Source: Cacajao melanocephalus (lineage: Eukaryota > Chordata > Mammalia > Primates > Pitheciidae). From it: 64,000 bases of DNA. Below are positions 19,831-32,792 of the stretch, one piece after another; within the stretch, counting starts at the first letter, position 1; each line of letters opens with the position of its first letter. Where the stretch lies: NCBI GenBank assembly GCA_963573385.1, contig CAUYLG010041578.1, forward strand, positions 1 through 64,000, read 5' to 3'. The translations under genes and the position numbers were made by a program. The notes under the pieces are model-generated. The model did no database searches. It saw only the letters and a program-made list of their open reading frames with translations, and had not been told where the DNA came from.

Positions 19831-20019
19831 GAATTTGACCAACTTAGGTGATATCTGGTGTGCAGTGGGAGGGAATTTATAATTTATTTGGCTGAAGTTG
19901 TGTATTTGCTAGCTTCAGAAGTGGTATCTGATATTGTTCTAGCTGGGTCCTGATGGTACACAGGTGCTCAAGTAATCCCATCTTGTGCCTTGGGTGTTTG
20001 CCTTCAAGCATCTACCTAG

Positions 20020-20160
20020 GGCAGAGGTTCTCAACTCTGGCACATTAGAATTACCTGGGAAACTTTTACAAATATAGATGTCTAGATTTGTAAAATGAGT
20101 TTCCTGGGGCAGAATCCAATAATCCAAGTTTTTAAAAGACCCTTGAGGGTTTCTAATGTG
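20020..20160 (+). mobile_element. MER5A-like fragment
   Basis: AGAGGTTCTCAACTCTGG and AGAATTACCTGGGAAAC mark the start of a hAT-Charlie MITE. The centre is decayed. Confidence 0.5.
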
Positions 20161-20188
20161 TAGTTACGGTAGGTGCCATTTACCTGAA

Positions 20189-20432
20189 GCAGTGCTTCGC
20201 ACATGGCAGGGTGTGTAAGGGGAGGGATTTTGTGTTTCCCACAGGGGTTATTTCTCAATGCTTGGAGCTATTTTTGGTTATCATAATTACTACTGAGAAC
20301 TTTTGGTGATACTACTGATATCTAGTGGGATGGCGCTAAACATCTTATAATGCACAGGAAAATCTCTTTTCCCCTAGACACAGAATTACTTGGTTTAAAA
20401 TGTTGATAGCATTAAGGTTGAGGACATTTGAC
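20189..20432 (-). mobile_element. MER20-like hAT-Charlie element
   Basis: TGATATCTAGTGGGATGGCG, AACATCTTATAATGCACAGG and ATAGCATTAAGGTTGAGG match the same family as the better-preserved copy at 31189-31405. Confidence 0.6.
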
Positions 20433-20505
20433 GTAGAGGGACAAGATGTTAGAACCACTTATTTCCATCATATTCAGGCACACTGATAAGAAAACATATT
20501 GTATA

Positions 20506-20690
20506 GAACCATGGTTTTCGAGGTTTATTGTCATTAAGAACTAACAGGGGTGCCTGTTTAAGATGAAGGTTCCTGAAGCTTGACTCCCTGAAGTATAGAT
20601 TCTTCCAGCCTGGTCATCTACATGTTTATTCTGATAAAGTCGCTTCTGATGCAGGTGCTCCACAGATCGTGCTTTGAGAAACACAGCGTC
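20506..20690 (+). mobile_element. MER5A-like fragment
   Basis: AAGATGAAGGTTCCTGAAGC, GCTTCTGATGCAGGTG and GTGCTTTGAGAAACAC follow a hAT-Charlie MITE end to end, strongly decayed. Confidence 0.45.
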
Positions 20691-20695
20691 AGAAT

Positions 20696-21574
20696 GCACA
20701 GAACTTCCTTCAGTGTGTGCTTTCAGGTGTGAACCCAGGCAAAGTCCAGAAATAGCATCATGAAAGGCAGCATCTTGAGCCAGGAATGCAAGTCTCCTGG
20801 TGAATTTCAGGCACCAGCCGTGGGTGTGGAGATATTTCGGGCTGCTAAAGCCCTGGCAGCTCTCCCCCTTGCTCCTTGCTGGGCTTGGTCTTGTAAAGAC
20901 ATGAAAATCTCAGCTAGTTCATGGTCTTGTCTTCTCCCAAGGAAAGATTTGTCTGAAGACAGTGTTACTGCTTCCAAAGCACCCAGGGAGCTCTGGGGGT
21001 TTTAGTGACATTCGTTTTCACAGCTCTGAGAAGGTTGTTTCTATCCTTTCTGTCCGTAATGTGAGATGATAGGGAAGGAAAATGAGATTCCCTCAGGAGC
21101 ATATAGTTTAGCCGAGTCGCCTCACGTAATTGTGAGCTGTGATGAGCTTGGTAGAGTCTGGTCTGAGTCTCTGGGAAGCTCTGTGACCAGGCTGTTTATC
21201 TTTTCACTGCAGTGCCTGAATATAAAACCTGGGCACCAGACCCTGGCTGTCTGGGCAATTTGGGTATGGGACTGCAGACCTCACAAACTTCAGCCATCCA
21301 CCTTGTCTCCCTGGGAGACCCTGGGCATTTATCAAAGATAGAGCACTGCAAATAGACCCGCCGGGACCCACACTTTAGCAGCTTCAGCAGAGGGAGCTGA
21401 CTAAATGCCTCTTTCCTTTGCTGCTTGCATTGTTTTGGCAGAGATTATCCTAAAAATAGCACAGCCCAGTCCTGCTTGGATGCCTTCTGCCTCATTTCTG
21501 CAGGGTTGTAAGATGTGTATTATTCTTCCACACTTGCTGTCTCATGGAAGAGGCAACATTTTGTGGAGGAGAAA
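20696..21574. other. Unique stretch
   Basis: No transposon seen; base composition is more GC-rich than its surroundings. Short open frames (81-91 codons at 20760-21341) have no known domain and lie in different frames. Confidence 0.45.
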
Positions 21575-22115
<541 letters not shown>

Positions 22116-22149
22116 AGTGTTCCCTATTCTGAGAAGACCATGCTGTCTT

Positions 22150-22397
22150 TCATATAGATTATGGCTTAGGTGTCTTTGTTTAGCCCAACAACTTCCCTGG
22201 TCCGCTGTAGGCAGCGTGTGCTACAAAGTTAACTTCATTATGTCTCTTCTTGTCTTTGTTTGATTCATGGCTGTCTTTCCTGCCAGAATTCCACAAGGGC
22301 AAGACAGTGTCTACTTTTTGCATATCTGTGTGCCTTTACCTTTTAGCCCAGTGACAGGCTCAATAAATACTTGTTAAGTAAACAAATGAATGAATTA
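22150..22397 (+). mobile_element. L2 3' end, sense
   Basis: TTCCACAAGGGCAAGACAGT, AGCCCAGTGACAGGCTC, AATAAATACTTGTTAAG and the GAATGAATT end are the L2 3' terminus. Confidence 0.75.
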
Positions 22398-22400
22398 AAT

Positions 22401-22698
22401 GTGGCCAGTCGTGGTGGCTTATGCCTGTAATCCCAATACTTTGGGAGGCCATGGCAGGAGGATCACTTGAGCCCAGGAGTTTGAAACCAGGCTAGGCAAT
22501 GTGGTGAGACCCTGTCTCTATGTAAAAAACTGAAAAAATTAGCCAGAGGTGGTGGTGTATGCCTGTAGTCCCAGCTACTCAGGAGGCTGAGGAGGGAGGA
22601 TGACTTGAGCCCAGGAGGTTGAGGCTACAGTCAGCTGTGATTGTGCCACTGTACTCCAGCCTGGGTGACTGTGCAAGACCCTGCCTACAAACAGCAAA
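22401..22698 (+). mobile_element. Alu (AluJ-type), sense
   Basis: GGCCAGTCGTGGTGG start, AluJ wording (GGAGGATCACTTGAGCCC, CTCTATGTAAAAAACTG). Inserted right after the L2 end. Confidence 0.92.
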
Positions 22699-22734
22699 GA
22701 TTTTGAGGATGTCTCCTATGTGGTAGGTTTTTGT

Positions 22735-23165
22735 CATTAGAAATTGTTTGCAAGAAATAGAAACCCAAGCAAACTAATGTGAACTGAAAGAAATAGCCAA
22801 GTTAAGTATAGCCAGGTCTCCAGGGACTAGGTGAAAAACTGAAAAATCAGCACACTCAAATCAGCAAGTTCACTTGCCCAGACTCTCTTGCTCTCTCCCT
22901 ACTTCCCTCTTCTCCTCTCGTCTCCTCACATCCTCTCTGCAGTTAGTTTTATTCTTCTCTTCAGCTGCATACAGGCTCCTCTGCTTTGATCATACATGAG
23001 ACCAGACCACCCCAGTCTCTCATTTTAAGCACTGACTTTTACTTAGGAACCAGAGTCTCTGAGTCCCAAACCCAAATTTCTGAAAAATGATGACTGTCTT
23101 AGCTTAGGGGCAGAGTCAATTCCAGGTACAAGTAGATGATGTTGGGGAGATAGGGCGGTCCTCTG
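22735..23165 (+). mobile_element. Possible ancient interspersed repeat, copy C
   Basis: Starts TTTGCAAGAAATAGAAACCC like copy B. The rest is a looser match (TTTATTCTTCTCTTCAGC). Confidence 0.3.
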
Positions 23166-23304
23166 ATCTGCCCTTCACTACTCAGGGGCTCCAGAAGCAG
23201 AGGCTCAGAGGGAGACCATGGATACGTATTCCAAGAGGGAGGATTGGCGGCTGAGAGGTAATCATTGGTAAAGGCCCATCAACAGCATGGGCCTAGTGCT
23301 GAGC

Positions 23305-23470
23305 ACTGGGGTACCATTCATTTATTCCAGAAATGTTCACTGGATGCCTGCAGTGTAACAGCCGCTGTTCCAGATGCTGCGGATACAGCAGTAACAGGGA
23401 AGATGACAAGGATCCTGCCCTCCTGGAGCCCTTATTCTACAATGCAAACAATTTCACATTCCAACAAACA
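23305..23470 (-). mobile_element. L2 3' end, antisense
   Basis: ATTCATTTATTCCAGAAATG, GCTGCGGATACAGCAG and CCTGCCCTCCTGGAGCC are antisense L2. Confidence 0.7.
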
Positions 23471-24032
23471 AGTACATGACCAAGAGAGCTTCATTTCTCC
23501 ATGTGGAGGAGAAATTAGCAACATGATATCGGGTGGTAGGGCCAAGGGTGGGAAGGGTAATTTTGATTGCCGCTTAGTGTCCTGTTCTGTTATACTGGCC
23601 AAAAGTACTAAAAACAGTGTGAAATTTTGGTTCTTCTGTTTATAAAGAAGGGCGTAAGAGTAGAGTCCAGAATGTTCTTTGCAATTCTCCTTATGCTTGT
23701 CATGATGTGGAGGACAATTGGAGGCAAAATACTTATCTTGGGACTGGAGAAGAGACAACCAGGCCCTGGGGCCACCCTTTCTAACTCTTTTTTGGAACCT
23801 AGCAAGAAATCTCTGAGTGGCTCAGAACATGCCACACTGAGATCCACCTGCCTCTGAATGGGTTGGAGCCTGCCTAATCCAGGCTTTGGGGAAAGTAGAG
23901 GGAGTGTAGTGGGTGGAGAGAGCTCACCTGTTCACTTCAACTTTAGGCCTATTAGACTTTTCCCAACAAGTTTCCATGGAAAGGATGCAACTAACTTAAG
24001 GGCAGTTCCATCACCATCCTCTGAAATAACAA
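23471..24032. other. Unique stretch
   Basis: Overlapping short open frames on both strands, none with a recognised domain. No clear repeat. Confidence 0.4.
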
Positions 24033-24352
24033 CTGGCCGGGCACAGTAGCTCACATATGTAATCCCAGCACTTGAGGATGCTGAGGTGGGAGGGTTGCTT
24101 GAGCTCAGGAGTTCAAGACCAGGCTGGGCAACATAGTGAGATCTGATCTCCACAAAAAATGAAGAAAAATTAGCTGAGTGTGATGGCATACATCTGCAGC
24201 CCCAGCTACTTGGGGGCTGAGGTGGGAGGATCCCTTGGGCCTGGGAGGTTGAGGCTGCAGTGAGCCATGATGACGCCACTGCACTCCATTCTAGGTGGCA
24301 GAGCAAGACCCTGTCTCAAAAGAAAAGAAAAGAAAAGAAATAACGAAACAAC
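24033..24352 (+). mobile_element. Alu (AluJ-type), sense
   Basis: Starts GGCCGGGCACAGTAG. Tail built of AAAAG units and then AAC units. Confidence 0.93.
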
Positions 24353-24355
24353 AAC

Positions 24356-24712
24356 AACTAATGCTTAACCTATGCTAGGCAATGTTCTAAAAGCCTTGCT
24401 TGCAGGCTGGGGGTAGTGGCTTATGCCTGTAATCCTAGCACTTTGGGAGGCCAATGCGAGAGGATCACTTGAGCTTGGGAGTTTGAGACCAGTCTGGGCA
24501 ACAAAGTGAGACCCCATCTCTATTAAAAAAGAAAAAAAAGTTTGCATGCATTAATTCTCTTAACTTCTACAATTATACTGTGAGGTGGGTACTATTGTTA
24601 TCCCCATTTTATAAGTGAGAAAATCACACAGAAATCTTTTATAACTTGCTCAAAGTCATGTGGTAGAAGTGGACTTCAAATCTAGGCATTTTAGCTCCAA
24701 AATCCATTTTTT
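24356..24712 (-). mobile_element. MIR, antisense, split by an Alu monomer
   Basis: 24356-24403 (CTATGCTAGGCAATGTTC) and 24542-24712 (TATCCCCATTTTATAAGTG, CTTGCTCAAAGTCATG) are the two halves of one antisense MIR. Confidence 0.75.
24404..24541 (+). mobile_element. Free left Alu monomer (FLAM-like), sense
   Basis: A single left arm of about 135 bp with its own A-rich tail, no right arm, bounded by GCTTGCA and TTTGCATGCA. This is the form of a FLAM insertion, not a deleted dimer. Confidence 0.8.
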
Positions 24713-24899
24713 TTCTTATCAATAATGCCTTTTCCCAGGTGACTCAGAGCCCTATCTCTTGTACGTAGAGGCTTTCATCAAAGTAAGTATTGAACAATGA
24801 AATGACTCCATCACACTTACAAGTTCCACTGAATTTTCTACTACATGCCACATGCATATCTGGCATCTTTCATTTACAAAATTTATTTACAAAGATTTT

Positions 24900-24948
24900 T
24901 TGAGACAGGGTCTCACTATGTTGCCCAGGCTGGAGTGCGGTGGTGCAA
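24900..24948 (-). mobile_element. Short Alu fragment
   Basis: GAGACAGGGTCTCACTATG to GGAGTGCGGTGG, then an abrupt change to unique sequence. Confidence 0.7.
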
Positions 24949-24976
24949 CGTGTCTGATGTCTTTCAGACTTCCTAG

Positions 24977-25403
<427 letters not shown>

Positions 25404-25604
25404 TGACACCTACTGAGGGGAGAATGTGTTGTGTTATACTAGTCTTCATTTAGAGACAAGATTGGTCCCAGAGAGTACCCCTTGAGTATGGAAAGTGAGA
25501 GCAAAGCATTAAACTACTTAGAAAAAATCCAATCCGACGGGAATTTCAGGCATCAGCAAGTAGATGGGAAAGTATTTGACAGCGTGGCAGCCTTTTTGAT
25601 GCTT

Positions 25605-26092
25605 CAATTTAGTTTGATGCACAATATGTGGTCTTTCTGCCTGGCTTCTTTGACTTAGCATAATATGTTTAAGTTTTGTCTATGTTGTAGCATGTATCAT
25701 TCTTTTTATATAGCTCAATAATATTCCATTGTATGCGCATACATTATTTTGTTTATCTATTCATCAATTGATGGAAATTTGGGTTCTTTCATTTTTTTGG
25801 CTATTATGAACAATGCTGCTTTAAACACGTACAAGTTTTAGTGTGGATGTTATGTTTTGAATTTTCTTGGGTACATATGTAGGAATTGAATTGAATTGCT
25901 GGGTCATACATTAGCTCTATGTTGAATATTTTGAGAAGCTGGCAACCTGTTTTCCAAAGTGGCTGCGCCATTTTACATTTGCAGCAGGGTAGGAGAGTTC
26001 CCATTTCTCTACAACCTCACCAACACTTGGCATTGTCCCTCTTTTTGGCTATGGGTAGGTAATTCTCACAGGCATTGAGTTCATAGGTTGTT
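25605..26092 (-). mobile_element. L1M ORF2-end/3' fragment, antisense
   Basis: GGCTTCTTTGACTTAGCATA, AATAATATTCCATTGTATGC, GGCTATTATGAACAATGCTG and CCAAAGTGGCTGCGCC are the same L1M segment as at 13035-14460 and 52125-52712. Confidence 0.88.
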
Positions 26093-27229
26093 ATGCAAAG
26101 TGGCTTTTGTTTTATTGACTGAAGGAAAATAGAATTTATTTATCTATTTGTTTGTAGAGGGGCAGAGGGAAGAAGGGAGACATGAGGACAATCATGAGTT
26201 TTGTCACCCAACCTTGTCTAAGGAATTGATCTTGAGTCTCAGAGAAGAGAAGAGATATAGTTAAGCCCAAGAAGTTCCTGAAGCCTGCTAAGATACCACA
26301 CCAGCAGGATACACTGGGACCCAAGTGACCAGGTTCAACAGCTTAGGGGGACACTTCCCCCATCCTGTGGGATAGCATGTAGGTGAGGTGCTGAGAGACA
26401 TCAGCACAGCAGGACAGTGTTGCCACATGCCCACAGAAGCTTGGGAAGGATGTAGAGCCTGGGAGCCCTCATCAAATAGCTGCTAGGCAGTGGCTTCCAA
26501 GAAGAGGCCAGGATGCAAGAACATATGGTGACGTGGTGGGGCCTATGTCCTGCTTTAAAAGTTGGGTCAGCAAGCGAGGGGCATGAACCTCTGACCCACA
26601 GGCTGGCAAACCCTGGGACTGTGTACATAAACCTTATCTCAAAGGCCCCATGCAAAGCAATGTTTTAATTTTATTTTTTCCTTCTAAAGAATGCTAGGCC
26701 TGACAATTATATGGAACTTTGACCCTAATGAAGAAAGGGGTGATATACGCATCCATGACCTATTAAATCCTCATTTTTCCACCAAGCCTGTTATTTTTCA
26801 TCACTGTTTTACAGACTGGAAGAAAATAGATTTTGTGCTGTGTAAATTATTTTGAGTTTATGGTCTCTGGTGGGAAAACCAGGGCTGATCCCTCAGAGGA
26901 TGTTTTTTGCCAGTCCGTTAGCATGAGCTTCTTATTGATGAACCAATAAAGCATGCCCTGCCACAGTCTTGGAACGGAACCTCCTAATTCATCATTAATA
27001 TTCCGGTAAAGCACCACTACATTCATCTGATTTTCCTCCCATAGTAATTGCTGTTTAATTTCTATTTCATTAGCCAGATCAGTAAATCTTGGGAGATACT
27101 GGTTCCAGGCATGTGCTCAAAGAGCCTGCTAGGTCTTTCGGTGTTTGCAAGCTAATGATAGCTTCCAGTGAACAGCAAAGCCTATTGTCACTTTTGGTGC
27201 ATTTTGAACCCTAAGAAAAGCCCTACCTC
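26093..27229. other. Unique stretch, part possibly conserved non-coding
   Basis: No gene or clear repeat. 26880-27160 is transposon-free and rich in ATTA/TAAT homeodomain-type cores and CAAT motifs. Conservation cannot be judged here. Confidence 0.4.
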
Positions 27230-27385
27230 CATCTCATTCAGGTCCCATGACAACCCTGAAAGGTATGACTTGGTAGGTATCTTTTGTTACAACCCATTGT
27301 AACTACCTGAGGAAACTGAGGCTTGAGAAGGGTAGTGATGAAAAAATGGGTCTTGGCCCTGATTCTCTCAACTAAGCAACACCTG
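27230..27385 (-). mobile_element. MIR, antisense
   Basis: CATGACAACCCTGAAAGG, CTGAGGAAACTGAGGCTTG keep the MIR order in reverse. Confidence 0.65.
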
Positions 27386-27415
27386 TACAGCATTCATAAA
27401 ATATTAATAATGAAT

Positions 27416-27726
<311 letters not shown>

Positions 27727-28037
27727 TGATTTGTCAAATCAGTTCTGTCCCCTATTTCACGACTGATCCAAAGAGCCAGTGGGTAAAAATACTGCTTCAG
27801 AAGCTTATGCTCAGAGCCAAAACACTGTCAAGATGACTGATCAATTCTGTTAAAATAAAGTTCTGCTCAAACGGACCAGTTTTGAAAGTCAGATGCATCT
27901 ATTCCCAATACACCTGGCCTCCCCTTCCCTACAATATTGCAAAATGAATTATTCTATGTGCACAATAATCTATGACAAAACTTGAATTGACATATTGGCT
28001 TAATACATGATTATGAAAATTACTGGTAATTAAAGGG

Positions 28038-28337
28038 GCCGGGGATGGTGGCTCATGCCTGTAATCCCAGAACTTTGGGAGGCTGAGGCGGGTGGCTCAC
28101 CGAATGTCAGGAGTTTGAGACCAGCCTGGCCAAAATGGTGAAACTCCATCTCTATTAAAACACAAAAATTAGCTGGGCGTGGTGGTGCACACCTGTAATC
28201 CCAGATACTGGAGAGACTGGGGCAGGAGAATCGCTTGAACACTGTTGGCTGAGGTTGCAGTGAGCTCAGATTGTGCCACTGCACTCCAGCCTGGGCAACA
28301 GAGCAAGACTCTGTCTCAAAAAAAAAAAAAAAAAAAG
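28038..28337 (+). mobile_element. Alu, sense
   Basis: Perfect 13-bp TSD GGTAATTAAAGGG at 28025-28037 and 28338-28350. Pure A tail. AluS-type. Confidence 0.96.
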
Positions 28338-28350
28338 GTAATTAAAGGGA

Positions 28351-29067
28351 ACACTTATCTGAATTAGTTGACAAAACTGAATGTGTTCAAGAGCTCTTCA
28401 TTTTCTTTCCTCTCCTAATTGTTCCCTCTGGCTGTCACAGCTTTTAATGGTTTGTTATCCATATATTAAATAAGCTGATTCAGTCCAGGTATTATTGGGT
28501 GGTTGCAATTACCAAAAGGATAGATAAAGATCCTTTTTTCTGGTTGTTAAAAAAAAATTTCTTTAATCTTGGACTTGTTTCTTAAAACTGCAATTTGCTT
28601 TATGATTGATGGTTGCCTGGAAAGTGGTGACAAACTTTTTCCCCATGGAATCAGCATTAATTGGAGTTGAGCTGCAGCAGGAGAGTGAAGGTTAGATATC
28701 TGAAATTTTCCTGATTGCAGACTGCTACATTATATAAAGAATCTTCTTTCTTTTTTTCTTTTCTCTTTCCCTCCCACCAATCTTGACCCTCACCCCCCTG
28801 GGAAATGTAATCTAGAAATGGTGAGCCACAGAAGAAAGAGAGTAATGGGAAACCCACTAGAAATATTTCTCTGACTATTAATGAATCTAGGGTCAAGTCT
28901 GGGAAATGTTTGGAATCTGTGACTGCATAGGTCTCGTGAGGTATAGATACTTCTATTAGAAGTTAGTGAGTTCAGGTAAACTAGGAAAATGCGACTCTGA
29001 ATTCATGTCTTCAGTGAGAAGGTTTTGGTTTGCCTAAATTATCTGGATGACTGACATAATATTTTTC
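28351..29067. other. Unique stretch, possible conserved non-coding
   Basis: No transposon recognised at 28351-28740. AT-rich with TTAATTGG- and ATTGATGG-type motifs. No gene. Confidence 0.4.
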
Positions 29068-29190
29068 ATTCATATCTATGCATTCGTCTATGAGCAACAC
29101 ACATTTGCCTTTGATATCCCAGGTATTCAGGTAAATATTCATGGTGCAGAGAGACACACAGTCCCTGAATTCAGGACCTTCCACTGCTCA
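29068..29190 (-). mobile_element. L2 fragment, antisense
   Basis: GTCTATGAGCAACACACATTTG, then AGAGAGACACACAGTCCCTG weakly follow an antisense L2 3' end. Confidence 0.4.
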
Positions 29191-29342
29191 CCCCTCAAGC
29201 CACCTCACCAACCCACACACTAAGATGAAGGCAGACCCAAAAAGGAGACAGTTCCATATGACAGCTGTTTTGAAAAGAAAAATGATCGATGGTGTGAGAG
29301 TGTCATGGCTGGTCTTGGGGAATTCATGGAAGACTTCCAGAG

Positions 29343-29720
29343 CATGTTAGTATGCTTGGGCTGCCATAACAAAGTACTGCAGACCGAGTGGTTTCAAAAA
29401 CAGAAATTGATTTTCTCACAGTTCTGGAGCCTAGAAGTCTGAGATCAAGACATTGGCAGGATTGGTTTCTCCCAAGGCCTCTCTCCTTGGCCTGTAGATG
29501 GCCATCTTCTCCCTGTGTCTTCATGTGATCTTCCCTCTGTGCATGTCTGTGTTCATCCACATCTCTTCTTATCATCAGGAAACCAGTCACATAGGATTAG
29601 GGACCACCCAGATGACCTCTTTTTACCTTACTTACCCCTTTAAAGGCCCATGTCCAAACAGAGCCACACTCTGAGGTCCTGGGGGAGAAGACTTCAACAT
29701 GAATTTTTTTGTGTGTGGTT
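29343..29720 (-). mobile_element. MaLR LTR (MLT1A/MSTD-like), antisense
   Basis: TATGCTTGGGCTGCCATAAC, TTCTCACAGTTCTGGAGCC, CCTCTCTCCTTGGCCTGTAG and CACACTCTGAGGTCCTGGG are the antisense order of a MaLR LTR. Its 5' end (right side here) is cut near 29715. Confidence 0.85.
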
Positions 29721-30171
29721 TGAGAGTCACACAACTGAGCCAAAAACACAAGAGAAGTGACTGCTGAGCTGGGACATGGAGAAAAAGCAGAATTTAGTGT
29801 GCCAGAGGCACCCATGTATCAAGGCCTGAAAGTGAGAGAAAGTGGTCCACGCAGGAAACTGCAAGCATTTTGGGATGAGTAAAGTCTAGATGTAATGTAG
29901 AAAGCAAGAAAATTTGAGGCTAGAGCTCTGAGAAGGGCTGGATCATGGAAGTCCTTGTCATCTGAGTTAAAGATGGGACAATAAGCACATGGAAGAACTT
30001 TAGGCAAGAGGATCATACTTAAATTACGTAATATCTAAAGACCACTGCTGGGTGCATGAATGCTTAGCATGAGCCCTGCTGAAGCACTCTCTTGGCTGTC
30101 ACCACTCATAGAGGAACATGAATTGTGGAGGTGGTGAGGATAAGAATATTCCCTGCACACAGAGGTGAAGT
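29721..30171. other. Unassigned stretch
   Basis: May hold decayed L2 (GAGTAAAGTCTAGATG region), but nothing can be firmly called. No gene. Confidence 0.35.
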
Positions 30172-30330
30172 TATGAAAACTCTTTCATATAGACGCTCCC
30201 TTTTAATCCTCACAAATTAACCTCAGTTCACAGCTGAAAAAGCTTAGGCTCAGAGAGATGGAGGGACTTGCTTCATTAAGGCCACAAAGCCAGCAATGAG
30301 CCAGCCTGGATTGGAACTCTGGCCTTTTTT
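30172..30330 (-). mobile_element. MIR, antisense
   Basis: TTTTAATCCTCACAAATTAAC, GCTTAGGCTCAGAGAG and GCCACAAAGCCAGCAATG keep the reverse MIR order. Confidence 0.7.
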
Positions 30331-31180
30331 CGCCTTTCACCCTGGCTCTTTCTAGGAAATCAGACTCCTTTCTGAGGAGTGAACCGCATCTCTAGGTTGT
30401 CTTCCGAGAAGCCCTGCAGTGCATATTTCTTTGTGGTGTCCTCGACATCCTTGTTAAAATGTTCACTTTTAAGTAGGAAAAAGCTCCTATTTGAGAGGCA
30501 TTTACTACCATAATTACAGCCACTGTTTGGTAAAGTTGAGCAAGAAAACCCCAATGACTTAAAAGGCAAACCATGTTCCATGTGCCACAATCTGTCGGGG
30601 GCCAACATTTGATGGAAAACAGTTTGATGGAAACTTTTCTGTTGTCATTTCAAAAGAGATGGACATGTTACAGAGAACCACTCTGAAACACTGATATGTT
30701 TTTCTCATTATTGGGTTGTTTTTCAAACCACTTTCGTGTGCTATCTTCTCATCTTTTTTCCCCCATCCTTTGTCATAACCTTTCTCCCAAAGGGCTAGGG
30801 GCTGTCTGGACTCTGGATACCATTAGTAATATCACATTTCTTTCATCTCTGTTGTCTGCACCTTTGCAGTCCCCACAACTGCTTTGTCTAAGGCAGACCA
30901 AGGAATCATTCTCATTATGATCTCATGACTTCTACCTATCAATTAGGACCAGAAGAGGAGATGGTAGTGATTCTCTCTAGGCCTGGCCAGCCTGAGAAAG
31001 AGCTCAGATTGCTACAGTGCCCACCTCCCTCCTCTTTACTGTCTTTATAGTTCTATCTCACTTCACAGCCCACTGTCTCCAAGTCCTCTCTGCCTTGACC
31101 AAAGTCTGATTGAACCCAGTGATGAATGTGAAGTTTTGCGTAACAATTTGTGGTAGTAATTAATATCCTAACAATCATTC
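30331..31180. other. Unique stretch
   Basis: No repeat or gene recognised. Open frames of up to 82 codons overlap each other on the minus strand without known domains. Confidence 0.4.
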
Positions 31181-31188
31181 ATTTAGAC

Positions 31189-31405
31189 CAGTGGTTCTCA
31201 CCTGGGGGTGATTTTGTGCCCCAGGGAATATTTGGAAATGCCTGGAAACATTTTGTTTGTTACATCTGTGGGAAAGAGATGTTAATAACATCTAGTCGGT
31301 AGAGGCCGGGGATGCTGCTAAACATCCTTTAATGCACAGGGACACCCCCACAGTAAAAAATTATCTGGCCCAAAATGTCAATAGCGTCAGGGTTGAGAAA
31401 CCCTG
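31189..31405 (-). mobile_element. MER20-like hAT-Charlie element, complete
   Basis: Complete MITE from CAGTGGTTCTCACC to GGTTGAGAAACCCTG. Flanked by an 8-bp target duplication with one mismatch (ATTTAGAC at 31181-31188, ATTTAAAC at 31406-31413), as expected for hAT. MER20 is my best name; MER33 is the near alternative. Confidence 0.8.
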
Positions 31406-31413
31406 ATTTAAAC

Positions 31414-31950
31414 AACTAATACTTAAAACTTAATTATATTCCAGGACTTATTGTAGAAATAGAATATTCTGTAATAAATAGGACCTTTGCCCTCTAAAAT
31501 TTCATTATCTAGAGGGAGCATATATTAGTTAGAATTTTTCCAGCTGCAATTAACAAGATACCCAAAGAATTTCCTAAAGATACTTGAAGTTTTCTCATGT
31601 AACAAACATCTGGAAGTAAGCTATTTTAGGATTGCTTAATTGGAAAACTCAACAAGATCAGGTGTCTGGGTGAGGTTCCACAGAATATTTTTGTCTTTCC
31701 CCTCATGGTTGCAAAGTAGCTGCCATAGCTCTCTTCTCACAAATAACTCCCAAAGCAGGATGGATGAAAGGCATAAGGGATCTCTTCTGATATATCCATG
31801 TTTTTTAATGAGGGAGAAAAATCCTTTCCAGAAGTCCTCCAATGTCCAATAGGCTTTCTCTTATATCCTACAGGCCAGAATTGGATACCTGCCCATTCTT
31901 AAGCCATTAAGGGAAAGTTTAGAATAGGATTACCATTGATGACTTGGACT
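31414..31950. other. Unassigned stretch
   Basis: A weak L2-like piece near 31430-31515 (CCTTTGCCCTCTAAAATTTC). The rest is unrecognised; no gene. Confidence 0.35.
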
Positions 31951-32130
31951 AGGGGTCAGCAAACATTTTCTGTAAAGGGCCACATAGCAAATATTTTAGG
32001 CCTTGTATTCAATGTATGATCTGTGTTGCACAATCTTCTTTCAATTTGTACAACCTTTAAAAATGTAAAAACTATTCTTAGCTAATGGGCTACATGAAAA
32101 CAGGCCATGGGCCATAGTTTGCTAACCCCT
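31951..32130. mobile_element. hAT-Charlie-type MITE
   Basis: Terminal inverted repeats AGGGGTCAGCAAAC and GTTTGCTAACCCCT, with internal CTGTAAAGGGCCACATAGC and CAGGCCATGGGCCATAG. A known mammalian hAT MITE type that I do not name. No clean 8-bp duplication remains. Confidence 0.75.
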
Positions 32131-32289
32131 GGAAAAAGGGCTTTCTAACACCTGCACAAAATCAGGGTTCTCTTAGCAACCCAGTTATCATGGTACTAAC
32201 CAGATCTGCCACAGAAGGGTGCACAAGTAAAAGGTAATCATAACACAGTGGGACAAGTGCAATGACAAGGATGCATGGAAGAGGTTGTG

Positions 32290-32792
32290 GTAGCCAGCCT
32301 TCAAGATGCCCCCAGTGATCCATGCCTCTAGCATTTGTGCCTTTGAATCAGGTTGGTTTCTTGAACCAATAGAAATGACGGTATGTGACCTCAGAGACTA
32401 TATCCTGAAAGACATTGCCACCTCTACCTCAGTCTTATGGATTGCCCATTCTAGGGGTAGGTGGCTGCCATATTGTGATGACACTTAAGTGGCCTGTGGA
32501 GGCCCACACAGTGAGAAACTAAGGTTTTCCATCAACACCCAGCTTCAGCTTGCCAGTCATGTGAGTGAGCAGCCCTGGAAGCAGATTCTGTAGCCATAGA
32601 CAAACTTTCAGTTGACTGCAGTGCTGGCTGCTATCTTGACTGTAACCTCATAAGAAACTTTGAGCCTGAACTACTCAGCTAAGCTGCTTTAGAATTCTTG
32701 ACTCACAGGAGCTATGAGATAATACATATCTGTTATGTTAAGCTCCTCAGTTTTAAGGATGATTTTTAATGCAGGCATAGATAATGAATAGA
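32290..32792 (+). mobile_element. MLT1-type MaLR LTR, sense
   Basis: Order of motifs: CCAGTGATCCATGCCTCTAG, CAGTTGACTGCAGTGCTGG, AACCTCATAAGAAACTTTGAG, CTCAGCTAAGCTGC, TGAGATAATACATATCTG. An old MLT1 subfamily with an intact layout but strong decay. Confidence 0.7.
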
